From NCBI GenBank assembly GCA_963920665.1, contig OY987264.1, positions 34,266,906-34,330,905 on the forward strand: DNA of 64,000 nucleotides, read 5' to 3'. This DNA comes from Straminergon stramineum (Eukaryota; Streptophyta; Bryopsida; Hypnales; Calliergonaceae). The notes under the pieces were generated by a model. The model worked only from the letters and a program-made list of their open reading frames with translations. It was not told the DNA's origin and ran no database searches. Position 1 is the first letter of the stretch. Each line of letters starts with the position of its first letter. The position numbers were made by a program, and so were the translations under genes. Below are positions 48,760-60,869 of the stretch, in pieces.

Positions 48760-49260
48760 AGAGCATCCTTAGTGCTACCCTGTATATTGGCTCGGTGACT
48801 GTATAACTAACTTTTGAACTGTAAATAATTAGAACTTGAAAATTGTCTCATTGGAAGCGCATCTAAAAAACCTTGGGGAAGGTCCAAAAAAATTCAAATT
48901 TATACATTGGATAAGTATCTCAAAAACAAGGTAAAAATCAGAAATTATAGAGGTCTTCGCAAATCACGGTTACCAAAGCAATATTTGGCCATTGACCCTC
49001 TAAATGTGGCCAAATGTGGAGGGTCAATGGCCAAATATTGCTTTGATAACCGTGATTTGGTAAGATCTCTATAATATCTGATTTTTACCTTGTTTTTGAG
49101 ATACTTATCCAATATATAAATTTGAATTTTTTTTGGACCTTCCCCAAGGTTTTTTAGATGCGCTTCCAACGAGACAATTTTCAAGTTCTAATTATTTACA
49201 ATTCAAAAGTTAGTTATTCAGTTACCGAGCCAATATACAGGGTAGCACTAAGGATGCTCT
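48760..49260. mobile_element. fold-back element, 501 bp, arms about 240 bp
   Basis: Left arm 48760-49000 and right arm 49019-49260 are near-perfect reverse complements around an 18-nt loop (TAAATGTGGCCAAATGTG). The outer end reads AGAGCATCCTTAGTGCTACC. No coding sequence. A transcript would fold into one long hairpin. A diverged relative lies at about 51696-52130. Confidence 0.88.
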
Positions 49261-49557
49261 AAGACTTCCTGAATTTGGGAAGAGAATTTTGTCAGTGTAA
49301 CGGAAAGATCTGTATGCTGTACACTACAGTAGGAAATTGCATTGCATGGATTTGAAGATTATAAGCCTGAAATGGGTGAAGAGTTGTGCTGACCTTGTTC
49401 AGCATTAGCAGTAACATTAAAAGGTTCATTACAGTTTCATTTTATTGTTTTTTGTGTTGATTATTTACAGAGAATATGGTATGTCTGAATATTTTTTCTT
49501 ACAGAACTGAATGAATGAATGAGAAGTATAAGATCTTACTGTACATCAGGAAAGTAC

Positions 49558-49775
49558 CCCCATTGAAACAATATTGTTTCAATGTTTTCACAGTCTAATA
49601 TTGAAAGTATATTGTTAATGTAGAAAAGTAGTATTGTAACAATATAGTTCCAATGGGATGCACTGTTCCTACTGAAAACTATATTGTTGCAGTACTGTTG
49701 TTGTACTACAACAATACACTTTCAGTACTGGATTGTGAAACCATTGAAACAGTATTGCAACAATACTAAGACAGT
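49558..49775. repeat. palindrome-rich AT segment
   Basis: ATTGAAACAATATTGTTTCAAT and variants (AACAATATAGTTCCAATGG, GTACTACAACAATAC, CCATTGAAACAGTATTGCAAC) recur, giving several overlapping short palindromes. A (TG)n run follows at 49773-49789. Confidence 0.55.
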
Positions 49776-49789
49776 GTGTGTGTGTGTGT

Positions 49790-50843
49790 TAGTTCCTGAT
49801 GTAAGTTGCTTATTCTGCAACCATCCTTCTTTATGTTGCAAATCTAATTGCATTATATTGTACAACATTGTAAAAATCTTACAAACATCGAACATAGAGT
49901 TTATGATTCAGTTGTGTACAATACATTCACTTGTCAATTGTCTAAGCATCATCCAGAAGAAAGTAGAGATAAAAAAAGTGTAATTAAGGTACTACTTTGT
50001 GCTCCTAAATATTATGCTATGCCATTTTATATCTACAGAGCAAACTCTTGGTTCACGCCAACCTCAAAAGAGGCTGATTTTCTCATTCATGTTCACAAGA
50101 GCAACATAAAACTAGAATATTCATTGGAGCTACGTGGTTACATCCCAACTCTTATTTGACTATTTTCAATCGTGCATTTCTTTCTCTTACAATCATTTGA
50201 CGGGACTATCATTTTCCAACTCTTGTTGCAAAGTGATGTTGGGTAAAAAAAAACATAACTTCATTGGACACACCTTACACATTCAAAACATTGTATGTAT
50301 GGACAAGTCTAACATATAATTGAAATAGTTATGAGTATGGAGTTGTCACTTGTGCATCACTCATTTCTCTATTTGAATATTACAAAAAAAATCAAATCCC
50401 AATCATGTTGTTGTTGTTTTCTTCTTTTACATTCATTGGGTATTACCAAATCCCAATCATGTTGTTGTTTTTCCTTCCACATAAATAAGACCTTCCAATT
50501 ATGATTCACATTCGTTGAGCCATAGCCTAGGCAGTGAGTTCCACCAACTCTAAGAGAAGCATTTATCTACTGACACTTGTTGGTGCCCCATTAATACTGA
50601 CTCCTTTCTTACTCACTCACTCACTCACTCACCTACGGCACTCACTGAGCTGAGGTGTTTTGCAATACCCATTTGAGCAATTTGACTCCCGAATGACGTG
50701 GCAGTTGGTGCTCCACCTCAACTACAGAGACTTCCACGTCAGCTACAGTAGACATACTTGGATAACGTGAAGCTCTTGCATGTAACCGAAAGCTTCATAT
50801 CTCACTGACAAGGAAGTTCACTTCATTGCAAAGACTCTGGATG
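49790..50843. other. intergenic DNA
   Basis: No gene recognised. Contains a direct repeat of AAATCCCAATCATGTTGTTG (50394 and 50449) and a CTCA microsatellite at about 50612-50632. Confidence 0.4.
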
Positions 50844-50992
50844 TTAACCCTGAAATGCTGACATGGACATTTTGTGTCCGATGGATGATTTCACTGTTGA
50901 CTGTAGAAAAAGAGAATGCACCTATTGGTCCAATAATTGGAGCAGTTTTGTTGACTACTTTGGTCATAGGGGTTGCGTCCTTTAAGGGTTAA
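50844..50992. mobile_element. short TTAA-bounded element (149 bp)
   Basis: Starts TTAACCCTGAAATG and ends CCTTTAAGGGTTAA. GTCCGATGGATGATTTC matches the right-hand CATCCATCGGAC block of the 20117 element in reverse, so this is a shortened member of that subfamily. Confidence 0.6.
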
Positions 50993-51052
50993 TGGATTTC
51001 CATTTGTTTCAAAAAATAAACAAATAAAATCCCTCTGTCAATTCAACAAGGA

Positions 51053-51191
51053 CCAGCTTCCATGTAGAGTTGCCCGGGGGCCGGTAAAGTGCACTGATCA
51101 ACGGTGGAATGGAAGACCGGATTTTTTGGAACTCTCATTCCATTGCTGATTAGAAGGCTTCACGAGCTATTGACTCTACATGGAAGCCAAC
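51053..51191. mobile_element. mini hairpin element, 139 bp
   Basis: The end CCAGCTTCCATGTAGAGTTG is the inverse, with few changes, of the right end near 51172-51191. Its sister is at 60692-60834, with the same GGCTTCCATAT/GGAGTTG ends and a shared ACTGATCAA and GGCTTCA core. Confidence 0.7.
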
Positions 51192-51695
51192 CCTAAGGTG
51201 ATGACTATAAGTTTACACACCAAACATCAAATGTTTTGTTAGTATTTTGTTGCGTCCAAGATGCAAGTGAGAAGATGTGTACAATGGGGCCACCCTAAAA
51301 CGTCGCTTTTTCTTTTTCTATGATCTCCCAATGTCAAATTCCAATTTTTAAAAAAGGTTAAGAGAGACTTCAAGAGAAATTAGACTCAAGTTGTTTCATA
51401 ATTTTTTGAAATGAAAGTAATATTTTGTAAACTTTCAAAGTTGAAAGCATATGGCATTGGATTCTCATTACCTGGACACATTTGAAGTGCAAAATGATTT
51501 GAATGACTCCCATTGGTTGTTGCAAAGAACACTTCAATTCTGGCATTGGTTGGTCTTGGGAGATTAAGGTGGTTGAAGAGGAAGTAGGAGCATTTTTCCA
51601 ACTTTTTTTGTGTCGCTTCTAAACTCTAGACTAGGTGGCACTAAATGGAAAGAGGCTATGTTGGATGCTCCCACCGCTCATTGCCAAAGTAGTAA

Positions 51696-52130
51696 GAGCA
51701 CCTCCAATACACTCAAGAAACGAAGTCAACAAATAAAATCAATTTTGAATGATTGGAGTTAAAACTTAAGAATATAATAATTGGAAGCACATCAAGAATG
51801 CTAAAAGTAGATTGTACAAAAATGTCTATGTTTAGAATTTGGACAACCTAATAGACATATTGAAAGCAAGCTAAAAGATACAAATTATGGAGGTCTCAGG
51901 AAATTATGCCTAAGAAAAGAAAACCATACAAATGGAACAAAAAATTACAATGCCCTTGGCATGATTTTCCTCTTAGGCATGATTTGTTGTGGCCTCTATA
52001 ATTTTTGTTTTTTTATCTTACTTTCTATCGAGACAATTTTGGTTATTCAAAATTTGAATTGAGATATTCTTATATCCAGTGTAAATGGGATCAATTAACT
52101 TTCAATGATTCTACTATCAAGTTCTAATTC
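51696..52130. mobile_element. diverged relative of the 48760 fold-back element
   Basis: GAGCACCTCC at the left, GGAAGCACATC, TTATGGAGGTCTC and, inverted, GGCCTCTATAATTTTTG occur in the order expected from the 48760 arms. Arms are imperfect and the right border is unclear. Confidence 0.45.
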
Positions 52131-52810
52131 CAAACCAATCTAATCAAAAGTATGAAGTATGAATGTTGGGCAAGTATGCCAAGTTCATTGAAGACACTAA
52201 AATCACTCTTACCAAGTACAAAGGTAGAGTCAAGTACACATGAGTAAATTTGCTTACAACTATTATTGTGTGCGACAAAATTCTCAATTTTTAGTCACAC
52301 AAGGATAAATTGTAATTAAAGTTGGGTGAAGTTCTAGAATGGTATTTGAATACGAAACCTAAAATTTATAAGAAGTTGAAGTTGAATTGGTAGATTTTTA
52401 AAAAATTATGTTTAATTTTAATGTTCTAATGCGAAATATTGTGCAATGAACACTACCATATATTTTTTTAGATTTTGTAGGCCACTCTTTATGAACATGC
52501 TTGATTTTATAAATTTGCGTCACTAGAAGTGTGGTCTTAGAACACCAAGCTACAATATTAGAGATTGATGCTTCTAAACCACCATTCTAGAATTTTTTGA
52601 TAAAAACTCTATTATAGTAGTATTTCTTGTCACTAGGTGGTATCATTGGATAAATTTTTTTCTTACACTCAAGTTTCACTTAGAATGTAGTAGATACAAG
52701 TGATTTTGAGAGAAGAGCATGTTGTTTCAAAGTTTGATATTTCTATGTGGTTTATTTACATATACCATGTAATATGTCAAAGTGATTGTAAGTTAAGTGA
52801 AGTTTGATTT
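52131..52810. other. AT-rich intergenic DNA
   Basis: No gene or clear repeat seen. Confidence 0.35.
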
Positions 52811-53450
52811 TTAACCCTTGGAATGACTAAGGGTATTTTTAGGGGCTTTCATCAATTTTGAACAAGCAATTGTGATCTCAATTTTTTGATCCTACGTTTG
52901 AAATTTTGCAAATAGATGCATACAAGTTTTGTCTCAAATGCAAAAAAAAAATTCCTAGAATTTGGATTAATGGTTAAAAAATTATCTCCAATTTAGTCTT
53001 TTATTATCAACTTATGCATGTTGAACAATAAGAAAACCATTTTTTATTTTTTTATTTTTTTCCTTGTGAATTGTAGAAGTGCAATGTCATGAATAAAAAT
53101 TATTTTTCAAAGCATCAACTGAAGCTATTCAAGGTAAATATTTTACAATCAATGAGGTCTATCACTTTGATATTTAAAAAAATATATACACTTCAATGAG
53201 TTAGCTAAAAGATTTTATAGTTACATTAAGAAATTAATCAAAATGAATGAATTTTTTTAGCACCCCAACTTGAGACCAAAAATGGACTTCATTTCATAAT
53301 TCTATAACTATTTTTTTTGAATTGAGCACAAATTATGATACTAGAAAGCTAATAATATGAGAAATTTAATAATAATAATAATAAAGATTTTTAATGATTT
53401 GCTAAAAAATGCAAAAGCCCAACATGGTCTTTCCATATTTTAAGGGTTAA
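52811..53450. mobile_element. TTAA-bounded (piggyBac-like) element, 640 bp
   Basis: Starts TTAACCCTTGGAATG and ends CATATTTTAAGGGTTAA. Non-coding; contains a short AATAAT microsatellite near 53370. Assigned by its ends only. Confidence 0.55.
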
Positions 53451-55250
53451 TCATGCACTAATACAAGAGTAGAACTCATTATAACTAAGACTAGATAATT
53501 AAATTTTAGCAATACTATAGTCATATACCATAGTAAAAAAGAAACATTCTTTTATGATTTATTTCAAGAAACTGATTAGGTAATATTTTTGTACAAAAAT
53601 ATGACCAAGAATTAGGTTAGGTGTGCTTGTCATGCCCTAAATCTCAATGAAAGGTCATCTCATGTATTAGGCATAAAAGCAAAAGTGAAAAATGAAAATG
53701 AGACATGAAAATAGAACTTAAGTAAAGGCTAGGGAACCACCTTGTTGATAAGATAAAATATTAAAAAAAATATAATTTTAAAGATTCATTAATTTATAGA
53801 ACAAATACTAATTTAAGGCTTTCAAGTGAGTCTAATTGAACCACTACAATTATTACGCACAAGCATTCACACATACTTGCAACACCTACAAAGAAACCTA
53901 CAACCTTTATAAGGTGGATATGCCAAAATTCAAAAAAAAGAATTTTGACATTAGAGTTCATTGTAAAGTAAGAACAAACCAAGGTTTCTTTCCCTTAGAA
54001 TAGCAAAGAATAGAGAATTAGGGATCAACCTCTTTTTAATCAAAATGAAACTCTTTTGAGTTCCATCCATAGTTTTTGTTTCCATCAATAAGAACTCACA
54101 AGCATATGGCATGTAGAAAAAGGGATTATAATTCCAGACGAGAATCTTGAGTTTAGAACTTAATTCAAGATTACATGGTGCACTAATTGTTGGGACCACA
54201 TTTCGAAATTAGCTTATAATTGCAAACCAATTTCCTCCCACTTTACAATTAATTTTATTGTAGGATAAATAAGAGAAACAAATATAACCTAAAATTTAGA
54301 GCAATGCCACTATGGGGTGGTGAAATCCCCACAAGAAAGCTATGGTGGTAGGGTTAAGCTACCAATAATGTTAGGTGAGACAACTAACCCTCAATATGGT
54401 CTACCATTCCAACCCAATTTGTGAGCCAATAGGCTAGTCTTCACAGTCCTAGCTTAATGACAACATGTTCTTGCATAAAATAATTGTTGATTGCTCAATT
54501 GATGACTATATGCTCTTGTGTTATATTGATGACTACTTGCTCAATGACTCTTCCCTCACTCAAGGATTGCTCGCTCTTATGCCAACATCAGTCAACCTTC
54601 GACTCCATCCAAAATTCCCCCATCCATGCCAAATTGAGGTACTCAAACAAATATAGGGTGCCTTTGGTGTTTTGAAAACAATGTCCAATGCCACAATGAA
54701 GTACTCAATTGAAAATAGGGCATATCTAGTGCTTTAAAAACAACATCCAATACCATGATGAGGGCTCTTTTCGCTTCTAACCCCCACGTATGAAGCCCAT
54801 GCCATGTATATAGAATAGGGATGAGGATGCTCTTACATTTCTATATTTTTAGAAGTTGTGGACTACCACAAGACAATTAAGCTTAGAGTTGTCTAACAAG
54901 CCTCTTGTGGAGGTGGTTTTGCCCGTGTGTTTCATCCTCGGAAAAAATGCAGGTACCTTTTATTTGCTGCGCAATTTCTTTTTTCAAATTTGGTGTTCAC
55001 ATTTGCAATCAGAGGCCCCAAATTAAGTAGGGGAGGTGTCAATAATAAAATTATTATGGCACAAAATAGGGGAACCGTTTTTTTTACATTCACCCTTGGC
55101 TAGACCTCCACAAGAAGCTCTTGCCCACAAGACCCCGCCTTCAGGATTAAGGTAAAAGCATTTACAGAAACCTGGGTCAGAACTCGGCGTCTGAATCAAG
55201 GAAATAAATAGATCCTCAGATTTCTCTCGTTCAAAAATCCCATAATCTAT
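53451..55250. other. AT-rich intergenic DNA
   Basis: No gene recognised. A weak direct repeat occurs at 54642-54775 (TACTCAA, AAATAGGGTGCC or GGGCATATC, AACATCCAATACCATGATG-like). Confidence 0.35.
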
Positions 55251-56019
55251 GCTCTTCTAGATTCCCCGAAATCTAGGATTCACCATCCCAGGACCCAGGT
55301 TGAACGCTGCTGCGACTGCCAAGCCACGAGGCGGTGGATTGCATTTAAGTTCCAGTCCTCGCAGAAATCGAAACCCCGATTGCATTTCCACAACCATCTC
55401 GCACCTCCCGTATTTTCGAATTCGCGGAACTACACAAATTTCAATTCGAGGCAGCAATTGCAATCCAAGAACGTTAGGTGCAAGTAGCCGAAGTTACTGC
55501 AGCATCTGAAATCCTTGTCTGTGTAATTTTGTGTGTTCTTTTGTGAGATAACTTATTTTGTTGCTGTTCGAAATCGGAACTCCAACACTTTCCTGGGTTT
55601 TGCCACCTTTCTGTTTTTTTCCACTTTTCGAGGTCCTAGCCTTGTTCTGTCCGCTTGCAAAAGTGTCAGAGTATGAATGGTATACCCTGCCACAGTTCGG
55701 TCTGTGGTTCAATCTGCGAGGTGTTTACTTTCTAGTTCCACAAGTCCACTTGGCTCTGTCAGCTCCGCCGCGCAAGTGCTGGCTTGGTGCGCGCCTTGCT
55801 TTTGGGTCTCGGGTTACATCTTGGTTTAGAATTTCGAATTTTAGATAGACAGGTGTGTTTGCTGGTTTGAGATTGTGGGTTTGGAGATTTACGAGCTTGG
55901 GAGTGCTTTGCTTTTTCGGAAAGTTTGCAATTCTTATTGTTTCTTTTGGGGTAATGTGGGTTTAGGGAATCGCAGGTGAGGATTTCGTGCTGAGCGCGAG
56001 ACCTGTCTGGTTTGTGAGT
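55251..56019 (+). promoter_or_regulatory. probable promoter, leader and leader intron of the aminotransferase gene
   Basis: GC content rises from about 55260. The stretch has splice-like sites, including CTTGCAG at 56034-56040, and open frames that lack an ATG at a sensible place. A non-coding or transit-peptide exon may sit here; I cannot decide. Confidence 0.35.
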
Positions 56020-59000
56020 ATGGTAACCTTCGTCTTGCAGAAGACGATTCAAGGAAATGAAGTGTTGCATTGTGAGAACGGGAAGGGGAGCAATGGCGTG
56101 ACGGTGGGGCTTCCCGAGCTTCAAGTAGCCAATGGAGAACTTCAGTACCACAATGCTCTGTCAGAGGTTTTCCTTTGCTTTCTCCGTCTCTGTCTATCTG
56201 CCTATCTGCCTGTCTGTGTCTCTGGAAATTTTTGCTAGCGGAGACCAAATTTTTACGTAGCAACCAAGCATTGGATATGTAGTGCATGGTTATATCTCAT
56301 ACCCCTCTACTATCATTAGCAACACTGATTTTGTGCGTCGTCATTAGATATGCATACATGCATTCAGAGGCATGTCCTTTTGCTGTCAACCTCATGCCAG
56401 AGCCGTCAGATCCTGCTTTATACGATTCTGTACTGGTTATGTACAATAACTGGCTCACCGCTCTGCATCTCAACCGGTTTTTTAGCGCATAACATGCTCT
56501 ACTTTCACTTTTTCTAGTCCATTAGTTTTTACTCTTGTGTTGCTTTTTATTCACATGAATGAAGAGGCTCTAACAATTAGATAACCGGTTACAAAACCAG
56601 ACGTAACCTTCTTGGCAGTCGGGCCTGGATGCGGAAACAATATCCCTTGGCACTCTTGCTCGGCATGTTATTTCTCACAAGGATGCTCTACTTCTGCGTT
56701 ACCTAGTCCTTATTACTAATGTTTTGGGTTTTCAGGGACTCATGGTTGACTGACAGGGAAACTATTGTGGATGTATATTACTGAATGTGAATTGTGAAAT
56801 TTGCTGTGGTGTGTAGCAAGCAGAGTTGGATGCAGAGTGGAACATTCGAGCGTGTACAGCTGCCACTGAGAGCACCAATCCAATTCGTGAACTCTTGGAG
56901 TCCCTGTGCGTCGTTTCTTCAAAGAAAAAGGAGAAAATTTCTTTGGCACAAGGAGACCCAACTGCCTTTGGCCACTTGAAAGTACCAGAGGCTGCTGTGG
57001 AAGCCATGGTTGCTGTTACCAAGAGTTATGCGTGCAACGGTTACACGCACTCGGCCGGATCTCATGAATGCCGAAAGTTAGAGCTTTTCCCCCCTTCGTC
57101 CCGTCTTTGCCAGTGTGCACATTAGAAGATTTTTTTTATGTAGAAATTGTATCGTTTTAGAAATCAAGCAGCTGTGTGAGAGAGTCTCTGTCCTTGTAGC
57201 AACCTATTTAAACTTCCTCAGATATACTATTAATGTATCTAGCTTTTGTGAACGCAAGGCATCGTCCCCGTCGGTCCAACTCCAATAAATGTTTACAAGG
57301 CTTTTTGTGGTGGTTTGATTTCAGGGCTGTTGCTGACTACCATTCGTCATCGCTGCCCTTGAAACTTACCGCAGATGATGTCTTCATTACAGTGGGATGC
57401 TCCCAAGCTATACAAATGTGTATAGCTGCTTTGGCCACTCCAGGCACCAACATACTCATTCCTAGACCTGGATTTCCTATTTATGAAGCGTTTTGCAAGT
57501 ACTACGGTGTTGCTTGCCGGTTTTATGACCTACTTCCTGAGCGGGATTGGGAAGTGGACTTGGACCAAATCTCGTCTCTTGCAGATGGCAACACAGTCGC
57601 ATGGATTATTTGCAATCCGAGCAATCCATGCGGGTCTGTATACAAAAAACAACACTTGATTAAGGTGGTTTGTTAGACCTGTAGCACTCAGTGTGGTTTG
57701 TAAAAGCATTAGACGGTAGACATCCTAATTGGTAGTTCTTCGATCCCTTATAACTTGGAAAGGTAGAAAAAGTGAGGAATCATGCCTTATAACTTTTTGT
57801 TTGTTTTTTGTTGTCCTAGATTGCAAACACTGCTGAGAAATTGAGGGTGCCGATAATATCTGATGAGATATACGCAGATATGGTGTTTGACCCGGCAGAG
57901 TTCATCCCAATGGCAGCTTTCTCTCTGAAGGTGCCTGTGTTGACAGTTGGAGGCATTTCGAAGAGATGGCTTGCTCCTGGTTGGCGTCTCGGTTGGATTA
58001 TCGTTGCTGATCCGAAAGGAATTCTTTCTAGAGGGAAAGTAAGTTATGCAAGCCTTTCATCTTTGTTTATTAGAAAAAGCAACATGTTACGCAGCAACAG
58101 CAACAGCAACAGCAACAGCGTACAATAGAGTAAACGAGCTCTTTTATTTTCACTATTTACCTTGGGACCACCATCAAGAAACTTTCGAGTGAACAGGCAC
58201 TCAAAGTAATCAGGCGCACTATTGTGTGGCGTTTGAATTAAAATCAAACCTATAAAATAGTGTATAATGCACTAATAGAATTGAGCGGGTATTGGCTTGC
58301 TATTTTGAGACCACTGATTCTTTTACTCGCTTGGTGCTTCCAGGTAGTCGAGGCTCTCACGAAACTCATGCAGATGACTATAGGGACTTCGACACTTACA
58401 CAGGTGGAGTGTTTTGACGAGCATGTGTTAATCGTTACGAGACGCATTGTAGATATTCAATTTTCAGACCTTGACAATCTGTGCTTGAATGTGCTGAGGA
58501 TCTAGGAAATTTTTTGTTGAACTTAGTATGCAATGTTGCTTGAACTCCAACTGCAGGCTGCGGTGCCTGGGATGCTGTTGAACACGCCTTCAAGCTTCTT
58601 TGAAGATACGATAAAATCATTGAAATCAGGAGCTGAGTTGTGTTATGAACGAGTACAACGAGTCACTGGTCTTCATTGTCCTACAAAGCCACAGGGAGCT
58701 ATGTACATTATGGTAAGAAGCGTTGGATAATTTATTACTGATTCCCGAACAAAGCAGTATCATTGTGAGCTAATCGACTTCGCTTTTTCTCTTTGTCACC
58801 AGTGTGTGTCCTCTAGATTTATTTTAGAGTCAATGACTGAAGAAAATATTACAATTAATGGAGTAATAACAATAATATACCCTATTTAACATTTATTTAT
58901 ATTCATGTAGGTGAGAATTAACCCCGACGTATTCACGGACATAAAAAGCGATGTGGAGTTCGCTGCTTTGCTGGTGGAGGAAGAGGCTGTCGTTGTCCTA

Positions 59001-59481
59001 CCAGGTGAACACGACTTCTTGTTTTGAAGAATTTCTCTGAACTTTTTTCTCTCATCTTGACATAACTTTTTGGATCTTTTTATGTTAGGCTCTAGTGCTT
59101 GAATTATAGTAGAAAATCCTCTTCGGAGGCTCATAACCAAGTATAAAAATTTACAAAACGTATTTCACCATTCAAAATGTATGCTTCCTCCCTTGATTTT
59201 GGCATCTTTTTTCTACTTTCTTAAAGCTTTCTAAATGATTCATTTCAACTTCTATAGCGTTAATGGGGCCACTTCTGGGGTTTAAGATTTCTATATATTG
59301 AAGTTATATATGCTCATACATTCGATGGCTGCATGCAGGTTCTGCTTTTGGCATCTCCAACTGGTTGAGGATTGTGTTTGCCACCCCTCTACCAATTCTT
59401 GAGGAGGCTTGGGATCGCATTGATCTTTTCTGCTTACGCCATAGTGCGTCCATTCCATACGCAGGATCTGATCACTACTAA
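56020..59481 (+). CDS. tyrosine aminotransferase-like (class I PLP aminotransferase), eight exons
   Basis: Exons 56020-56166, 56817-57076, 57325-57664, 57820-58038, 58344-58403, 58557-58712, 58911-59004 and 59339-59481 join in phase to 472 residues. The family moves the amino group of tyrosine (or a similar amino acid) to 2-oxoglutarate, giving 4-hydroxyphenylpyruvate for tocopherol, plastoquinone and tyrosine breakdown. Motifs: YTHSAGSHECRKAVADYH at the substrate side, ITVGCSQAIQM, PRPGFPIYE, NPSNPCG near 233-239, DEIY with Asp 264 and Tyr 267, GGISKRWLAPGWRLGW with the PLP-binding Lys 297, and the carboxylate-binding Arg 436 in NWLRIVFA. All the catalytic residues are present. The order and length fit plant TAT/nicotianamine-aminotransferase relatives, which cannot be separated here. 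The first exon is uncertain: ATG 56020 is the only in-frame start, but a splice acceptor at 56040 leaves room for an upstream start exon. No clear transit peptide. Confidence 0.88.
58092..58119 (+). repeat. CAGCAA microsatellite in aminotransferase intron 4
   Basis: Imperfect (CAGCAA)n run shortly after the donor site of exon 4; non-coding under the exon model. Confidence 0.75.
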
Positions 59482-60691
59482 AACGATTTATTCATTGCTC
59501 CGGATTTGAATAATTGTCTTGGTTAATTGCATTAATTTTAAGCAGAGGATTGCAACCAATTTACTTCCCCGTGTAAGTATACAGTAGAGGGGAAAGACCT
59601 GGAGAATACGGTGATTTGTAGAAACCTTGTACGTTGGTCCAGCGGTTGAAAGCACAGGATTTTCAGGCAAAACCAATGCTTGCTATTTGCAATTTTTGTT
59701 CATTTTCGTATTATATGAAAATGAGTTTATTTGAAGATGTATAAGTTTGACATGTATTAACTTATAAGATTGACATGTATTTGCTTATTATTTATAATTA
59801 AAATCCAAAAATGACTTGGCAATATAGAATATGGTGGTTGAAATGTCTTTTTGTAAACAACCTTCAATTTTTGAAAAAGGGAAGAAAGTAGGGAATAAAG
59901 GTGTAATTTTTATTGTCAAAGTTTTCTTCAGAACTTAATCAATTTGAACACTTAACTATTCAATCTCCTACGAAATTGTTCCAACTTTTCACTTGTACCT
60001 CTATACAATATATTACTTACTTCCACTTCATCAAATTGGTCATTAAAAATAATTTTTCTACAAGATTGAAGCACTACATCAAATGGATGAGAAGTCATTA
60101 TTACAAAGAAACATCATCCCAAAGCACTCTTTTCATCATCTACAATATAAACTTCAAAGTACCAAGGGATTAATTGTAGAAGGATGCAACTCTATCACTA
60201 GAATGGTTAGTTAAAACTTATGTGATTTCAAGATAGACTAGTGTATAGTGTGCTTTGTATCATTGCCACATCCAAAATAAAATTAAAAGTAATTTTTCAT
60301 TCGTAAATAACTCCGAAATTCAATATCTTTAACGTATGAAGGAATGCAAGGGCTTTGTTGTGGTGTGACACATTTCTTGATACAAATAGAAAGCTTTGTG
60401 CACGAAGGAATGTAGGGCTTTGTTTCATGGCATTTGGACATGTTTAATGGAAGTTAGGGTTTCTATGCTAGAGATTTTTCAATGAGTTTGCTGAAATTGT
60501 AATCATATTCTTGGCTATTGAACAATTCTTCAACAAGTTCGTCGAGCTTTGTGGCGTTTTCACTTGTTGGCTTCACTTTTTGAAATTTCACCAAGTTTGT
60601 TGACATGAGGATAGAGGAGAATTTTCAATTATGACTCCCCCTAGTGCAAGTGAGCATCAAGACTTTTATTACTACTACCAACTTCCCATTT
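59482..60691. other. 3' flank and AT-rich intergenic DNA
   Basis: Probable 3' UTR, then repeats. 60240-60310 matches the end of the tandem unit in inverse orientation (AGTGTGCTTTGTATCATTGCC), and 60395-60470 matches its middle in direct orientation, so a rearranged unit lies here. Confidence 0.4.
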
Positions 60692-60834
60692 AGGGCTGGC
60701 TTCCATATGGAGTTGGAAGATGGTAACTTTCCACTGATCAATGACAAAATGGGGGTTTGGTTTACTTTTAGACCCCATCTTGCTAATGATCGGAGGGCTT
60801 CATCAGCCCCCAACTCCATATAGAAGCCGGCCTT
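60692..60834. mobile_element. mini hairpin element, 143 bp
   Basis: Left AGGGCTGGCTTCCATATGG and right CCATATAGAAGCCGGCCTT are inverted repeats. Sister of the element at 51053. Confidence 0.75.
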
Positions 60835-60869
60835 TACAAAGGGCAACTTTCAATCATTCCTAGCATCCA

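Noticed and set aside
48760..49260. Assignment of the fold-back element to the TTAA family
   Set aside because: Its ends are AGAGCATCC..., not TTAACCCC, and the interior is unrelated.
55558..55848. 96-residue hydrophobic frame upstream of the aminotransferase
   Set aside because: Starts without a proper ATG context for a gene and shows no domain; considered leader sequence.
55759..56287. Minus-strand frames of 117-130 residues over aminotransferase exon 1
   Set aside because: Low-complexity basic peptides opposite the leader and first exon; no family.
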